A stretch of DNA of 64,000 bases from Roseiarcus sp963806935 (GCA_963806935.1 CAWEAT010000002.1:124001-188000); one strand, 5' to 3'. Shown: positions 8,640-18,141, numbered from the stretch's first letter. Program-made: numbers and translations. Notes: a model not told the origin generated them from the letters alone.

Positions 8640-9692
8640 TCACCAGCGGATCAGCGCCGCGCCCCAGGTGAAGCCGCCGCCCATCGCCTCGAGCATCACC
8701 AGATCGCCGGGCTTGATCCGGCCGTCGCTGACGCCAACGTCGAGCGCGAGCGGGATCGAAGCGGCGGAGGTGTTGCCGTGCTTGTCGACGGTGACGATCA
8801 CTTTGTCGCGGGGGATGCCGAGTTTGTCGGCGGTCGCGTCGATGATCCGGCGGTTGGCCTGATGCGGCACGAACCAGTCGATCTCGTCCGCCGTCACACC
8901 CGCGTCGGCGAAGCAGCCCTGGATCACGTCCGTCACCATGCCGACAGCGTGGCGGAACACCTCCTTGCCCTCCATGCGCAGATGCCCGACCGTCTGGGTG
9001 GTCGAAGGCCCGCCGTCGACGTAGAGCTTCGAGCGGTGCCGGCCATCGGAGCGCAGCCGCGAGGCGATGACGCCGGGCGAGCCGAGCCGGCCGTCGCTCG
9101 CGCGCGCCTCGAGCACGATCGCCCCCGCGCCGTCGCCGAACAGGACGCAGGTCGTGCGATCGGTCCAGTCGAGGATGCGCGAGAAGGTCTCGGCGCCGAT
9201 CACCAGCGCCCGCTTGTTCGAGCCGGAGCGCAGGAACTTGTCGGCGGTGGCGACGGCGTAGACGAAGCCGGTGCAGACCGCCTGGAGGTCAAAGGCCGCG
9301 CCCTCGACAATGCCGAGATGAGCCTGGACCTGGGTCGCGACGGCGGGAAAGGTGAAATCGGGCGTCGAGGTGGCGACGATGACGAGATCGATGTCGGCCG
9401 GCTCCAGGCCGCCGGCGGCGAGCGCGGCCTCGGCCGCCTTGGCTGCAAGCGACGACGTGGTCTCGCCGGGGCCGGCGATGTAGCGCTGGCGGATGCCGGT
9501 GCGCTGGACGATCCACTCGTCCGACGTTTCGACCTTCGCCGCCAGCTCCTCGTTCGACACGACGCGCTCCGGCAGGGCCGCGCCGACCCCGCGCACGCAC
9601 GAGCGGATCGATGCAGGAGCAGGGCCGGCGGAGAGGTCCGGACCCGGACGGCGCGAGCGGCGGGTTTGTGGCGGAGGGGATGCAAGGTTCAT
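8640..9692 (-). CDS. fabH: 3-oxoacyl-ACP synthase III (FabH)
   Basis: Condenses acetyl-CoA (or another acyl-CoA) with malonyl-ACP to start type II fatty acid synthesis in the cytoplasm. The catalytic triad is visible: Cys in AVCTGF, His in PHQANRR and Asn in KHGNTSAAS. The end GGGFTWGAALIRW is typical. The translation from 9692 has about 30 extra Arg/Pro-rich residues before the family's usual start; a GTG at about residue 33 (VRGVGAALPERVV) may be the true initiator. It lies 20 bp downstream of plsX in the same direction, the standard plsX-fabH operon. Confidence 0.93.
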   Translation of the reverse strand: MNLASPPPQTRRSRRPGPDLSAGPAPASIRSCVRGVGAALPERVVSNEELAAKVETSDEWIVQRTGIRQRYIAGPGETTSSLAAKAAEAALAAGGLEPADIDLVIVATSTPDFTFPAVATQVQAHLGIVEGAAFDLQAVCTGFVYAVATADKFLRSGSNKRALVIGAETFSRILDWTDRTTCVLFGDGAGAIVLEARASDGRLGSPGVIASRLRSDGRHRSKLYVDGGPSTTQTVGHLRMEGKEVFRHAVGMVTDVIQGCFADAGVTADEIDWFVPHQANRRIIDATADKLGIPRDKVIVTVDKHGNTSAASIPLALDVGVSDGRIKPGDLVMLEAMGGGFTWGAALIRW

Positions 9693-9712
9693 GAGCGGGG
9701 CGGGTTCCAGGA

Positions 9713-10771
9713 TCAGGGTCTGGGTTCGCCCGAATGGGCGGGCGCGGGACGGAAGCCGTTGGCGTGGGCGATCATTTCGCGAATCTTACCGAGCAATTCC
9801 TGACGAACCATGTCATAGCCCAGTTCCACGGCGCCGGCGTAACTCTCGGCGTCCGCGCCGCCATGGGCCTTGATGACCACGCCGTCAAGTCCCAGGAACA
9901 CGCCGCCGCTGGCGCGGGGCGCCATTTTTGTGCGCAAAGTCGTGAGCGCCTTGCCGGCGAAGAGAGCGCCTATGCGCGCCATGAGGCTCGAGCCCATGGC
10001 GTCGCGGATGTACTGGCCGAGCTGCCTCGCGGTCCCCTCGGCGGTCTTGAGCGCGATATTGCCGGTGAAACCCTCGGTGACGAACACGTCGACAGCGCCC
10101 TTGCCGAGGTCGTCGCCTTCGACGAAGCCGTGATAGCGCAGGTTGGGCAGGTCCGCCTCGCGCAGGATGCGGGCCGCCGCCCTGACCTCCTCGACCCCCT
10201 TGATCTCCTCGACGCCGACGTTGAGCAGGCCCACCGTCGGACTGTCGATGCCGAATACGATTCGCGCCATCGCCGCGCCCATCACCGCGAGATCAACGAG
10301 GTGCTGCGCGTCGCCGCCAATGGTCGCGCCGACGTCGAGCACGATCAATTCGCCGCGCAGCGTCGGCCACATCGCGGCGATCGCCGGCCGTTCGATCGGC
10401 GCCATCGTATGCAGGCAGAACTTGGCCATCGCCATCAAGGCGCCGGTATTGCCGGCCGAGACCGCGCAATCGGCCGCGCCCGACTTCACCGCCTCGATCG
10501 TCTGCCACATCGACGAGACGCGCCGCCCCGTGCGCAGAGCCTGGCTCGGCTTGTCGCTCATCTTGACCGCGACGTCGGTGTTGAAAACCTGCGACCTCGC
10601 CGCGAGCCTGGCGTGGCCCTCGAGAGCCCGGCCGATCGCCTTCTCCTCGCCGTAGAAGAGAAACTGCAGGTCCGGCCGGCGTTCGAGCGCGACCGCGGCG
10701 GCGGGCACGACCACAGTCGGCCCGTGGTCGCCGCCCATCGCGTCCAGCGCTATGCGAATTTCGCTCGCCAT
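9713..10771 (-). CDS. plsX: Phosphate acyltransferase PlsX
   Basis: Converts acyl-ACP to acyl-phosphate, the donor used by PlsY in glycerophospholipid synthesis. The 352-aa protein has the family N-terminus IALDAMGGDHGP and the SAGNTGALMAMAK, LDVGATIGGDAQHLVDLA and VTEGFTGNIALKTAEG motifs. It is the first gene of a two-gene operon with fabH. Usually yceD (DUF177) precedes plsX on the same strand; here yceD is also on this strand but separated by an oppositely oriented DUF4202 gene. Confidence 0.95.
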   Translation of the reverse strand: MASEIRIALDAMGGDHGPTVVVPAAAVALERRPDLQFLFYGEEKAIGRALEGHARLAARSQVFNTDVAVKMSDKPSQALRTGRRVSSMWQTIEAVKSGAADCAVSAGNTGALMAMAKFCLHTMAPIERPAIAAMWPTLRGELIVLDVGATIGGDAQHLVDLAVMGAAMARIVFGIDSPTVGLLNVGVEEIKGVEEVRAAARILREADLPNLRYHGFVEGDDLGKGAVDVFVTEGFTGNIALKTAEGTARQLGQYIRDAMGSSLMARIGALFAGKALTTLRTKMAPRASGGVFLGLDGVVIKAHGGADAESYAGAVELGYDMVRQELLGKIREMIAHANGFRPAPAHSGEPRP

Positions 10772-10981
10772 TCCTTAGTCCGAACGCCCCCAAGCGCGTT
10801 GCTCGGGCGGCGCCCGGCGTGGGCCGCGACAATAACGGCTTCGCCGCGCAAGGCAACGCCCGGGACGGGCTCCCGGCCGGCGCGGCGGGCGCCCGATCCC
10901 GCTTATCGGCGCGCCTGCGGCGGGGAAAGCAGCCTTTTCCTCGATCGGCGCGCATGCAAGGATGCCGGCGCCGCTGTCCTC

Positions 10982-11560
10982 ATGTCCGATCAACTGCATT
11001 GCGCGCTCAGCGCCATCGACGACGCCAACGCGCGCGATCTCAACATTGAGGCCGGCGAACCGGCCGAGCTCGTCTACGGCCGGCGGATGTGCGAGGCGCT
11101 CGCCGCCTTCGCGCCGGGCGCCTCCGAAGCCTTGCAGATTGCGGTGCGGGGCCAGCATATCGAGCGCTGGCTCAACCCCCGCCGCGATTTTCCTGACGGC
11201 AAGGCGGGCTATATCGCCTGGCGCAACGCCGCCAAGCGCCGCCACGCCGAGCGGGTCGCCGGGATCATGGCGGATTGCGGCTATGGCGAAGCGGAAATCG
11301 CCCGCGCCGGCGCGCTCGTGCGCAAGGAGCGGTTGCGCAGCGACGCCGAGGCGCAGACCCTGGAAGACGTCGCCTGCCTCGTCTTCCTGCGCCACTACGC
11401 CTTGAACTTCGCCGCCAAGCACCCGGAAGAGAAAGTGCTCGACATCCTCGTCAAAACGCAACGCAAGATGTCGCCGCGCAGCCGCTCGGCGGCGCTCGAT
11501 TTCGGCCTCCCGGCGCCCGTCCTCGCGCTCTACGAGCGGGCTTTCCAGGCCGGCGAGTGA
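10982..11560 (+). CDS. DUF4202 domain protein
   Basis: A 192-aa soluble protein with the hallmarks of DUF4202: ELVYGRRMCEAL, RGQHIERWLNPRRDFP, KAGYIAWR, and the block LEDVACLVFLRHY ... ILVKTQRKMS. Members are about 190-200 aa, as here. The His/Arg-rich conserved motifs suggest an enzyme related to HD-type helical folds, but no activity is established. It is divergent from plsX (211-bp gap) and convergent with yceD, breaking an otherwise standard lipid operon. The ATG at 10982 begins exactly where family similarity begins. Confidence 0.8.
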   Translation: MSDQLHCALSAIDDANARDLNIEAGEPAELVYGRRMCEALAAFAPGASEALQIAVRGQHIERWLNPRRDFPDGKAGYIAWRNAAKRRHAERVAGIMADCGYGEAEIARAGALVRKERLRSDAEAQTLEDVACLVFLRHYALNFAAKHPEEKVLDILVKTQRKMSPRSRSAALDFGLPAPVLALYERAFQAGE

Positions 11561-11570
11561 CCGTCATGCT

Positions 11571-12113
11571 CTATCGCTTGGCCCGCTTGCCGCCCGCGCC
11601 GGCCAGCGCCGCGAACGGCGAATCGGGAGGCGGCTCCTCGGGCGGCGCGACGAATTCCGCGCCGGGCTTGCGCGGGTAAGGGTCGAGCCCGAGAGCGAAG
11701 AACTCGGCTGTGAGCGCGCCGAGGTCGATCCTGCCGTCGATCACCGGATCCGGACCGTCCTCGTCGGCAAGCGAAAGGCTGAGGGTTTCGCGCGCCGCCC
11801 CACGGGCCGACCCCTCCTCCGCCTCGGGCGCGAACCGCACGTCGACGGCCTCGTCGACGGTCGCCTCGAACGGCTCGAGCGAGACGACGCAGGTCTGGGT
11901 CAGCTCGCCGTGGACCGCGCCGGTCGCACGCGCGCCCCCGCCCCCGGCCGGCTCGAGGCGCAGCGTCGCGGTCAGCGCGGCGATCTCCGGCAGCCCAAGC
12001 AGCGAAGCGAGCGCCTTGCGCTCGGCGGGGCTCGCCTCGATGGTCACGCTCTCGCCCTCGCGCGGAAGAGCGTCGACCCGCACGACGCGGGTGAGCGGCC
12101 CGGCTTCAGTCAT
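11571..12113 (-). CDS. yceD: YceD/DUF177 family protein
   Basis: A 180-aa acidic protein. It has the family pattern of an N-terminal GPLTRVVRVDALPREG, a central VHGELTQTCVVSLEPFEATVDE (the CxxxxxP motif of DUF177) and an acidic tail with LDPYPRKPG. DUF177 proteins are linked to 23S rRNA processing or accumulation and usually sit upstream of rpmF/plsX. The start ATG at 12113 overlaps the end of the cytochrome bc1 chaperone gene by 8 bp, suggesting translational coupling. Confidence 0.87.
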   Translation of the reverse strand: MTEAGPLTRVVRVDALPREGESVTIEASPAERKALASLLGLPEIAALTATLRLEPAGGGGARATGAVHGELTQTCVVSLEPFEATVDEAVDVRFAPEAEEGSARGAARETLSLSLADEDGPDPVIDGRIDLGALTAEFFALGLDPYPRKPGAEFVAPPEEPPPDSPFAALAGAGGKRAKR

Positions 12114-12669
12114 GACGGCCTCCGGATGCGATCGAGCCTGGCGGAAAACGGAATTGGCCGGTCGCGAACGCTTCCATTGGAATCGCCGCCAGCGCCACGT
12201 CAAGCGAGGCGACATAGGAGGCGAGCGCGCCAGCCCTCGGCGCCGCATCGGCGCCCGCGGCGCCGTAGACGTTTCGCGCCAGCGCTGCTGCGAGGCGGCC
12301 GTCCGACCCGTCGTCGAGCGCGGCGGCGTAGGCGGCGTTGCGGCCGTAGAAGGCGCGACCCATCGCCTTGATCCGCTTCGAAACCGCGATATCCGACAGC
12401 CCCATCTCGCGCAGGGTGTCGTCGAAATGCAGGAAAACGCTGTTGACGAGCTCCTGGGCCATGGCGTCGGCGAGGCCGCCCAGCGCCTTGAGCCGCCGCA
12501 GCACGAGACCGGCGTGCAGGGTGAGCAACTCGAATCGCCCGTCGAGCCGGTCGGGCGCCTCGAGCGCCTGATAGAGCGCCGGGCGGCGGGCGGCGGCCAC
12601 GATCTCGCCAAGAATCTGCTCAATGACGGCTCTGCTGGCGCGCCGCGCGCGCCACCGGGCGAAGATCAT
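12106..12669 (-). CDS. Ubiquinol-cytochrome c chaperone (CBP3/UQCC1 family)
   Basis: A 187-aa protein beginning MIFARWRARRASRAVIEQI, with the family hallmark LHAGLVLRRLKALG, a Q/ELVNSVFLHFDDTLREMGLSD segment and KRIKAMGRAFYGRNAAYAAAL. The alphaproteobacterial family is related to mitochondrial Cbp3/UQCC1, which assist cytochrome b synthesis and bc1 complex assembly. It overlaps yceD by 8 bp and is divergent from bamE, the arrangement seen in many Rhizobiales. The start at 12669 is preferred to upstream in-frame ATGs because it matches the family N-terminus. Confidence 0.87.
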   Translation of the reverse strand: MIFARWRARRASRAVIEQILGEIVAAARRPALYQALEAPDRLDGRFELLTLHAGLVLRRLKALGGLADAMAQELVNSVFLHFDDTLREMGLSDIAVSKRIKAMGRAFYGRNAAYAAALDDGSDGRLAAALARNVYGAAGADAAPRAGALASYVASLDVALAAIPMEAFATGQFRFPPGSIASGGRHD

Positions 12670-12775
12670 GCCGATACCCTCGCGCTGTACGCTCGGCTGA
12701 CGGGCTAAAGCCTTGTTTGACACGGCGCCATGAGTTAGGGATCGCAGCCCGGTCTGGCAAGCCGAAAGGCTGGTC

Positions 12776-13246
12776 ATGGAGAGAGGCAGAATGCAATTCC
12801 CGCCCAAGGTGTTTCGTCGCGTATCGTTGGGATTGACCATTTGCGGCGCGCTCGCGCTTGGCGGCTGCATCGGCTACGACGGCGACTTCGATCGCGGCTA
12901 TCAGATCGACGAGAGCACCATCGCGCAGGTCAAGGTTGGCGCGACCACCAAGCCGGAAGCGCTGGCCCTCCTCGGGACGCCGTCGACCACGTCGACCGTC
13001 GGCGGCGACGCCTGGTACTATATCGGGCAGAAGATGAAGCATTCGCTGGAGTTCATGCCGGTCCAGATGACCGACCAGCATGTGCTGGCCGTCTATTTCA
13101 CCAAGGACGGCAAGGTCGACCGCATCGCCAATTACGGCATGAAGGACGGCAAGGTGTTCGATTTCGTCAGCCGCACCACCCCGACCGGCGGCACGGAACC
13201 CGACTTCCTCAAGAACATGATGGGCGGCCTGTTCAGGTTCAGCTGA
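12776..13246 (+). CDS. bamE: Outer-membrane assembly lipoprotein BamE (SmpA/OmlA)
   Basis: A lipoprotein of the BAM complex. It has a signal peptide ending in lipobox ALGGC (lipidated Cys at about residue 31) and the SmpA/OmlA fold with VKVGATTKPEALALLGTPSTT, a WYYIG strand and VLAVYFTKDGKV. Two starts are possible: ATG 12776 (GAAAGG upstream) and ATG 12791 (GAGAGG at 12781-12786); both keep the signal peptide. A TTGACA at 12717-12722 lies in the divergent region, but no clear -10 partner is seen. Role in beta-barrel insertion is from family knowledge. Confidence 0.9.
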   Translation: MERGRMQFPPKVFRRVSLGLTICGALALGGCIGYDGDFDRGYQIDESTIAQVKVGATTKPEALALLGTPSTTSTVGGDAWYYIGQKMKHSLEFMPVQMTDQHVLAVYFTKDGKVDRIANYGMKDGKVFDFVSRTTPTGGTEPDFLKNMMGGLFRFS

Positions 13247-13402
13247 GCCGGCCCGCCGGGCGTCGCTGACGGGCACGCCTTAAAGAGCCGAAGCGTCGGC
13301 GGGACATCCCTCGATCGACGCGCCTTCGGGAACAAGCCGCCTTCGACCTCGTTGTGTCTCGACTCCGAACGCGCCCGTTCGGTACGCGACGAGGACGCCG
13401 GC

Positions 13403-14593
13403 ATGAAAGCGCTGACCTGGCACGGCAAGCATGACATCCGCTGCGAAACGGCGCCGGACCCGAAGATAGCGGACCCGCGCGACGCCATCATCAAGGTGAC
13501 GGCCTGCGCGATTTGCGGGTCGGACCTTCATATCTATGATGGGATGATCCCGAAGATGAAAAGCGGCGACGTGCTCGGCCATGAAACCATGGGCGAGGTC
13601 GTCGAAGTCGGCGCCGGCGTGACGAACCTCAAGGTTGGCGACCGGGTCGTCGTGCCGTTCACCATCTCTTGCGGCGAGTGCTTCTTCTGCCGCAACGGCT
13701 TCTATTCCGGCTGCGAGCGGTCGAACCCCGACCGCCAGACCGCCGAACAGCTTTGGGGCCACTCGCCGGCCGGGCTGTTCGGCTATTCGCACGTCCTGGG
13801 CGGCTACGCAGGCGGTCAGGCCGAATATCTGCGCGTGCCTTACGCCGACGTTGGTCCGATCAAGATCGAGAACGGCCTCTCGGACGAGCAGGTTCTGTTC
13901 CTGTCGGACATTTTCCCGACCGGGTACATGGCGGCGGATTTCTGCAACATCAAGGGCGGCGAGACGATCGCGATCTGGGGCTGCGGTCCTGTCGGCCAGT
14001 TTGCGATCAAAAGCGCAATCCTTCTCGGCGCCGGCCGGGTCATCGCCATCGACACCGTCCCGGAGCGCCTGGCGCTGGCGCAAAAGTCCGGCGCGGAGAC
14101 GATCGATTTCGCGAAGGAGGACGTCTACGAGCGCATCCAGGAGCTGACGGACAGGCGCGGCGCCGACGCCTGCATCGACGCGGTCGGAACCGAGGCCGAA
14201 CCGACCGCGAGCGCCGATTCGATGCTCGATCGGGTGAAGGCCGCGGTTTATCTCGGAACGGACCGCCCGCACGTGCTGCGTCAGGCGATCCATTGCTGCC
14301 GCAACTTCGGCGTGGTCTCGATCGTCGGGGTTTACGGCGGGTATCTCGACAAAATCCCAATGGGGTCGGCGATCAACCGCGGCCTCACGTTCCGCATGGC
14401 GCAGACGCCGGTCCAGCACTACCTGCCGATGCTGCTCGAGCGCATCGAAAAGGGGGACATCGACCCGTCGTTCGTCGTCACCCACGAAGCGCCGCTCGAG
14501 CAGGGCCCCGAGCTCTACAAGACCTTCAGGGACAAGAAGGACGGCTGCATCAAGGTCGTATTGAAGCCCTCAATGACGGCGCCGGCCGCCTGA
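13403..14593 (+). CDS. Zinc-dependent alcohol dehydrogenase, formaldehyde-dehydrogenase-like
   Basis: A 396-aa medium-chain dehydrogenase with catalytic-zinc residues in CAICGSDLH and GHETMGEV, a structural-zinc cluster (CGECFFCRNGFYSGC) and a Rossmann motif WGCGPVGQFAI. The long insert after the structural zinc (SNPDRQTAEQLWG) and the C-terminal DKKDGCIKVVLKP are typical of the glutathione-independent formaldehyde-dehydrogenase-like group. The start ATG at 13403 has GAGGA 7 nt upstream. It is followed 19 bp later by an SDR; such ADH-SDR pairs recur in rhizobial stress-response loci. Substrate unproven. Confidence 0.88.
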   Translation: MKALTWHGKHDIRCETAPDPKIADPRDAIIKVTACAICGSDLHIYDGMIPKMKSGDVLGHETMGEVVEVGAGVTNLKVGDRVVVPFTISCGECFFCRNGFYSGCERSNPDRQTAEQLWGHSPAGLFGYSHVLGGYAGGQAEYLRVPYADVGPIKIENGLSDEQVLFLSDIFPTGYMAADFCNIKGGETIAIWGCGPVGQFAIKSAILLGAGRVIAIDTVPERLALAQKSGAETIDFAKEDVYERIQELTDRRGADACIDAVGTEAEPTASADSMLDRVKAAVYLGTDRPHVLRQAIHCCRNFGVVSIVGVYGGYLDKIPMGSAINRGLTFRMAQTPVQHYLPMLLERIEKGDIDPSFVVTHEAPLEQGPELYKTFRDKKDGCIKVVLKPSMTAPAA

Positions 14594-14612
14594 AGAATAC
14601 AGGAGATTCATC

Positions 14613-15401
14613 ATGGACCACCTGGCTGTCGTCACCGGGGCCTCGACCGGCATCGGCTATGAGCTTGCGCGCTACGCGGCGAGCAAAGGCTACGATCTCA
14701 TCGTCGCCGCCGACGAACCCGAGATCGAGGCGGCGGCGGAAAAACTGCGAAGCACGGGCGCGGAGGTCGAGGCGGTGGAAGCCGATCTTTCGACCAAGGA
14801 AGGCGTCGAAAAGCTTTACGGCGCCATCAAAGCCTGCGGCCGGCCAGTCGACGCCCTGCTCGCGAACGCGGGCCGGGGGCTCGGCGACGGGTTTCTCGAC
14901 CAGGACCCCGACGCCTGGCGCAAGGTGGTCGACACCAACATCACCGGAACCCTCGACCTCATTCAGAGAGTGGGGCGCGATCTGCGCGACAACAACGAAG
15001 GGCGAATCCTCATTACCGGCTCGATCGCGGGCTTCATTCCGGGCTCATACCAGGCGGTTTACAACGCGAGCAAGGCGTTCCTCGATTCCTTCGCCTTCGC
15101 GCTGCGCAACGAGCTCAAGGACACGAGCGTCACCGTAACCTGCCTCATGCCGGGCGCCACGGAGACCGAGTTCTTCGATCGCGCCGAGATGGAGGATACA
15201 AAAATCGGCGCGAGCAAGAAGGACGATCCGGCGGAAGTCGCAAAGCAGGGTTTCGAGGCGATGCTGAAGGGCGAAGGCGACGTGGTGACCGGCTGGCACA
15301 ACAAGCTTCAAAGCGCGATCGCCAACATCACGCCGGCCGGACTGCTCGCCGAGCAGCATCGAAAGCAGGCTCAGCCGGGGAGCGCCGGGCGGCGGGGGTA
15401 A
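14613..15401 (+). CDS. Short-chain dehydrogenase/reductase
   Basis: A 262-aa classical SDR with the cofactor motif VTGASTGIGYELA, the NAG strand (LLANAGRGL), Ser in ITGSIAG and the catalytic YNASK. The C-terminus contains a PAEVAKQGFEAMLKGEGDVV block common in SDRs that act on short-chain substrates. AGGAGA lies before the ATG and the gene is 19 bp after the zinc ADH, so they form an operon. It may act with the ADH on aldehyde or alcohol metabolism; this is inferred from position only. Confidence 0.87.
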   Translation: MDHLAVVTGASTGIGYELARYAASKGYDLIVAADEPEIEAAAEKLRSTGAEVEAVEADLSTKEGVEKLYGAIKACGRPVDALLANAGRGLGDGFLDQDPDAWRKVVDTNITGTLDLIQRVGRDLRDNNEGRILITGSIAGFIPGSYQAVYNASKAFLDSFAFALRNELKDTSVTVTCLMPGATETEFFDRAEMEDTKIGASKKDDPAEVAKQGFEAMLKGEGDVVTGWHNKLQSAIANITPAGLLAEQHRKQAQPGSAGRRG

Positions 15402-15454
15402 ACTGGTCTCGAGGAATTCGGACGTGCGAGAGACCCGCGGACGAGTCCCAACAC

Positions 15455-15622
15455 GTCATGGCCGGGCTTGTCCCCGCCATCCAGGTGCTTCGGCGCGTCG
15501 AACGCGTCTGCCAGCGAACGCCAGGAAGAAGCGCCTTATAGCTTTGCCAGTCTTCGCGCCGATGCGCGGACCCGTCCTTGTCGTGGCGCCGCGTGGGTGG
15601 CCGGGACAAGCCCGGCCATGAC
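15455..15622. repeat. Dispersed long inverted repeat (GTCATGGCCGGGCTTGTCCC type)
   Basis: Arms at 15455-15480 (GTCATGGCCGGGCTTGTCCC, then CGCCAT) and about 15597-15622 (its near-perfect reverse complement) enclose about 115 bp that contain a second weaker inverted pair. This is the widely dispersed alphaproteobacterial repeat usually found in intergenic space. The rest of the 495-bp gap up to the hppA-side repeat (15623-15896) has no convincing gene; only a very short SD-led reading frame at 15804 was noted. Confidence 0.75.
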
Positions 15623-15896
15623 GGCGCGGACTTGACCGAGCAATCGGCCAAGGCCGACCAAAGCCTTCGCCGGCTTACAGAAAACCAGATTATTGAGAAA
15701 TATCTTTGCCAAAAACAGAATATGCGCTAGTCTGCCTCGTCGACGCCGATGCGTCGGCGGACGCCTGTTCGCGCGATCGGCCGGTCAGCATGGAGGACGA
15801 GAATTGAGGTCTGCCGGTCACAAGAAAGCGGTTCCGCAGGTCAAGAAAGCGGGGTTCTATCGGCCATAACCCACTGAAAAACATCGCCTCCGCGCC

Positions 15897-15918
15897 CGAA
15901 ATCCAAATTTGGATTTCG
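15897..15918. repeat. 22-bp perfect palindrome downstream of hppA
   Basis: CGAAATCC AAATTT GGATTTCG is self-complementary over 22 bp. It is AT-rich in a GC-rich setting and lies at the far end of the tandem repeat behind hppA. It could be a protein-binding site or part of a terminator-like structure; no U-tract follows on either strand. Confidence 0.6.
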
Positions 15919-16013
15919 TTGCGCCCGACTTGGTTTTCGTTGCGTCCGGCTTTGTTTTTGTTGCGCCCCGCTTGGTTTTTGTTGCGCCCGGCTTTGGTTC
16001 TGTTGCGCCCTCA
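15909..16013. repeat. Five-copy 21-bp imperfect tandem repeat behind hppA
   Basis: Five consecutive 21-bp units of the form TTGGTTTTYGTTGCGYCCGGC start at 15909, 15930, 15951, 15972 and 15993. The last unit contains the hppA stop codon. In a minus-strand frame different from hppA the units would read as a heptad (A-Q-Q-K-P-S-R-like), but hppA itself stops before them. Copy number may vary between strains. Confidence 0.75.
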
Positions 16014-18141
16014 ACGCGCCAGGATCGCCAGCAGCAGCAGCGCGACGATGTTGGTGATCTTGATCGCCGGGTTGACCGCCGGGCCGGCGGTGTCCTTGTA
16101 GGGGTCGCCGACGGTGTCGCCGGTGACGGCGGCCTTGTGCGCCTCCGAGCCCTTGACCCACTTGTTGCCGTCCTTGTCGATGAAGCCGTCCTCGAAGCTC
16201 TTCTTGGCGTTGTCCCAGGCGCCGCCGCCCGAGGTCATCGAGATGGCGACGAAGAGGCCGTTGACGATCACGCCGAGGAGCGACGCGCCGAGCGCGGCGA
16301 AGGCCGACGCCTTCGAGCCCGAGATCCACAGCGCGCCGAAATAGACGACGAACGGCGCCAGCACCGGCAGAAGCGAGGGCACGATCATCTCTCGGATCGC
16401 GGCCTTGGTCAGAAGGTCGACGGCGCGTCCATAGTCGGGACGCTGCGTCCCGTTCATGATGCCCGGCATCTCCTTGAACTGCCGGCGCACCTCGAGCACG
16501 ACCGATCCGGCCGCGCGGCCGACCGCGGTCATCGCGATGCCGGCGAAGAGATAAGGGATCAGGCCGCCGAAGATGAGGCCCGCGACGACATAGGGACTGG
16601 AGAGGCTGAAATCGAGCGCGCCGACGTCCTGGAAATAGGGCGCGCCGGTCTCCTTGAAGTGGCGGATGTCGTTGGTGTAGGCGGCAAACAGCACCAGCGC
16701 GCCCAGGCCTGCCGAACCGATGGCGTAGCCCTTGGTGATCGCCTTGGTGGTGTTGCCGACCGCATCGAGCGCGTCGGTCGACTGGCGCACTTCCTTCGGC
16801 AATCCGGCCATCTCGGCGATGCCGCCGGCGTTGTCGGTGACCGGGCCGAAGGCGTCGAGCGCGACGATCATGCCGGCGAGGCCGAGCATCGTCGTGACCG
16901 CGATCGCGGTGCCGTAGAGGCCGGCGAGCTGGTAGGTCGAGATGATGCCGGCGACGATGACGATCGCCGGCAGCGCGGTCGATTCGAGCGACACCGCGAG
17001 GCCCTGGATCACGTTGGTGCCATGGCCGGTGACGGAGGCCTGCGCAATCGACACCACCGGGCGTTTTCCGGTGCCGGTGTAGTATTCGGTGATGACCACG
17101 ATGAGCCCGGTAACGGCGAGGCCGACAAGGCCGCATACGAACAGATTGGCGCCGGTGACCGATTTGCCGGCGACGGTTCCGATCTCGCCCCAGCCGACAA
17201 CGAATTGGGTCGCGATGGCGAGGCCGACGATGGAGAGCGCGCCGGTGGCGATCAGCCCCTTGTAGAGCGCGCCCATGATCGAGCCGTTGGCGCCGAGCCT
17301 GACGAAGAACGTGCCGATGATCGAGGTCACGATGCACGCGGCGCAGATCGCCAACGGGTACATCATCGACGAAACGAGCACTGGCGTCCCGTCGAAGAAG
17401 ATCGAAGCGAGGACCATGGTGGCGACCACCGTCACGGCGTAAGTTTCAAACAAGTCGGCGGCCATGCCGGCGCAGTCGCCGACATTGTCGCCGACGTTGT
17501 CGGCGATGGTCGCCGGGTTGCGCGGATCGTCCTCCGGAATGCCGGCTTCGACCTTGCCCACGAGATCCGCGCCGACGTCCGCGCCCTTGGTGAAGATGCC
17601 GCCGCCGAGACGGGCGAAGATCGAGATCAGCGATGCGCCGAACCCGAGGGCGACCAGGGCGTCGATGGTGATGCGATCAGATGGCGCATAGCCGAGAGGG
17701 CCGGTGAGAACGCCGAAATAGCCGGCGACGCCGAGAAGCGCGAGACCCGCCACCAGAAGCCCGGTCACCGCGCCGGAGCGGAAGGCGATGTCGAGGCCGC
17801 CGGCGAGCGATTTCGTCGCCGCCTGCGCCGTGCGCACGTTGGCGCGCACCGAGACGTTCATGCCGATGAAGCCGGCGGCGCCGCTGAGGATGGCGCCGAT
17901 CGCGAAGCCGATCGCCACGGTCCACGACAGCAACAGCCCGAGACCGATGAACACCACGACACCGACGCCGGCGATGGTCATATATTGGCGTCTGAGATAG
18001 GCCTGCGCCCCCTCGCGCACCGCCGCCGAAATCTCCTGCATCCGCTGCGAGCCGGCGTCCGCCGCCATGAGACTCTGAGATCGTGTAGACGCCATAGACA
18101 ATCGAGAGCAGTCCACAGACGAGAATCAAGCCCAAAAGCAT
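16011..18141 (-). CDS. hppA: Proton-pumping membrane pyrophosphatase, K+-independent (one frameshift)
   Basis: Couples pyrophosphate hydrolysis to H+ translocation across the inner membrane. It has the signature DVGADLVGKVEAG, the acidic DNVGDNVGD motif and about 16 membrane helices over about 710 aa. GNTTKAITK carries Lys where K+-dependent enzymes have Ala, so it belongs to the K+-independent H+-pumping class. The N-terminus MLLGLILVCGLLSIVYGVYTI is in another frame than the rest; the frame changes near 18068, just before MAADAGSQRMQEI. A single-base error in this highly conserved gene is more likely than inactivation. It has no operon partners. Confidence 0.92.

Noticed and set aside
15804..15869. 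Short frame (about 21 codons, TTG start after GGAGG) before the hppA-side repeat
   Set aside because: Non-canonical start, no recognisable peptide family and close to repeat sequence; insufficient support.
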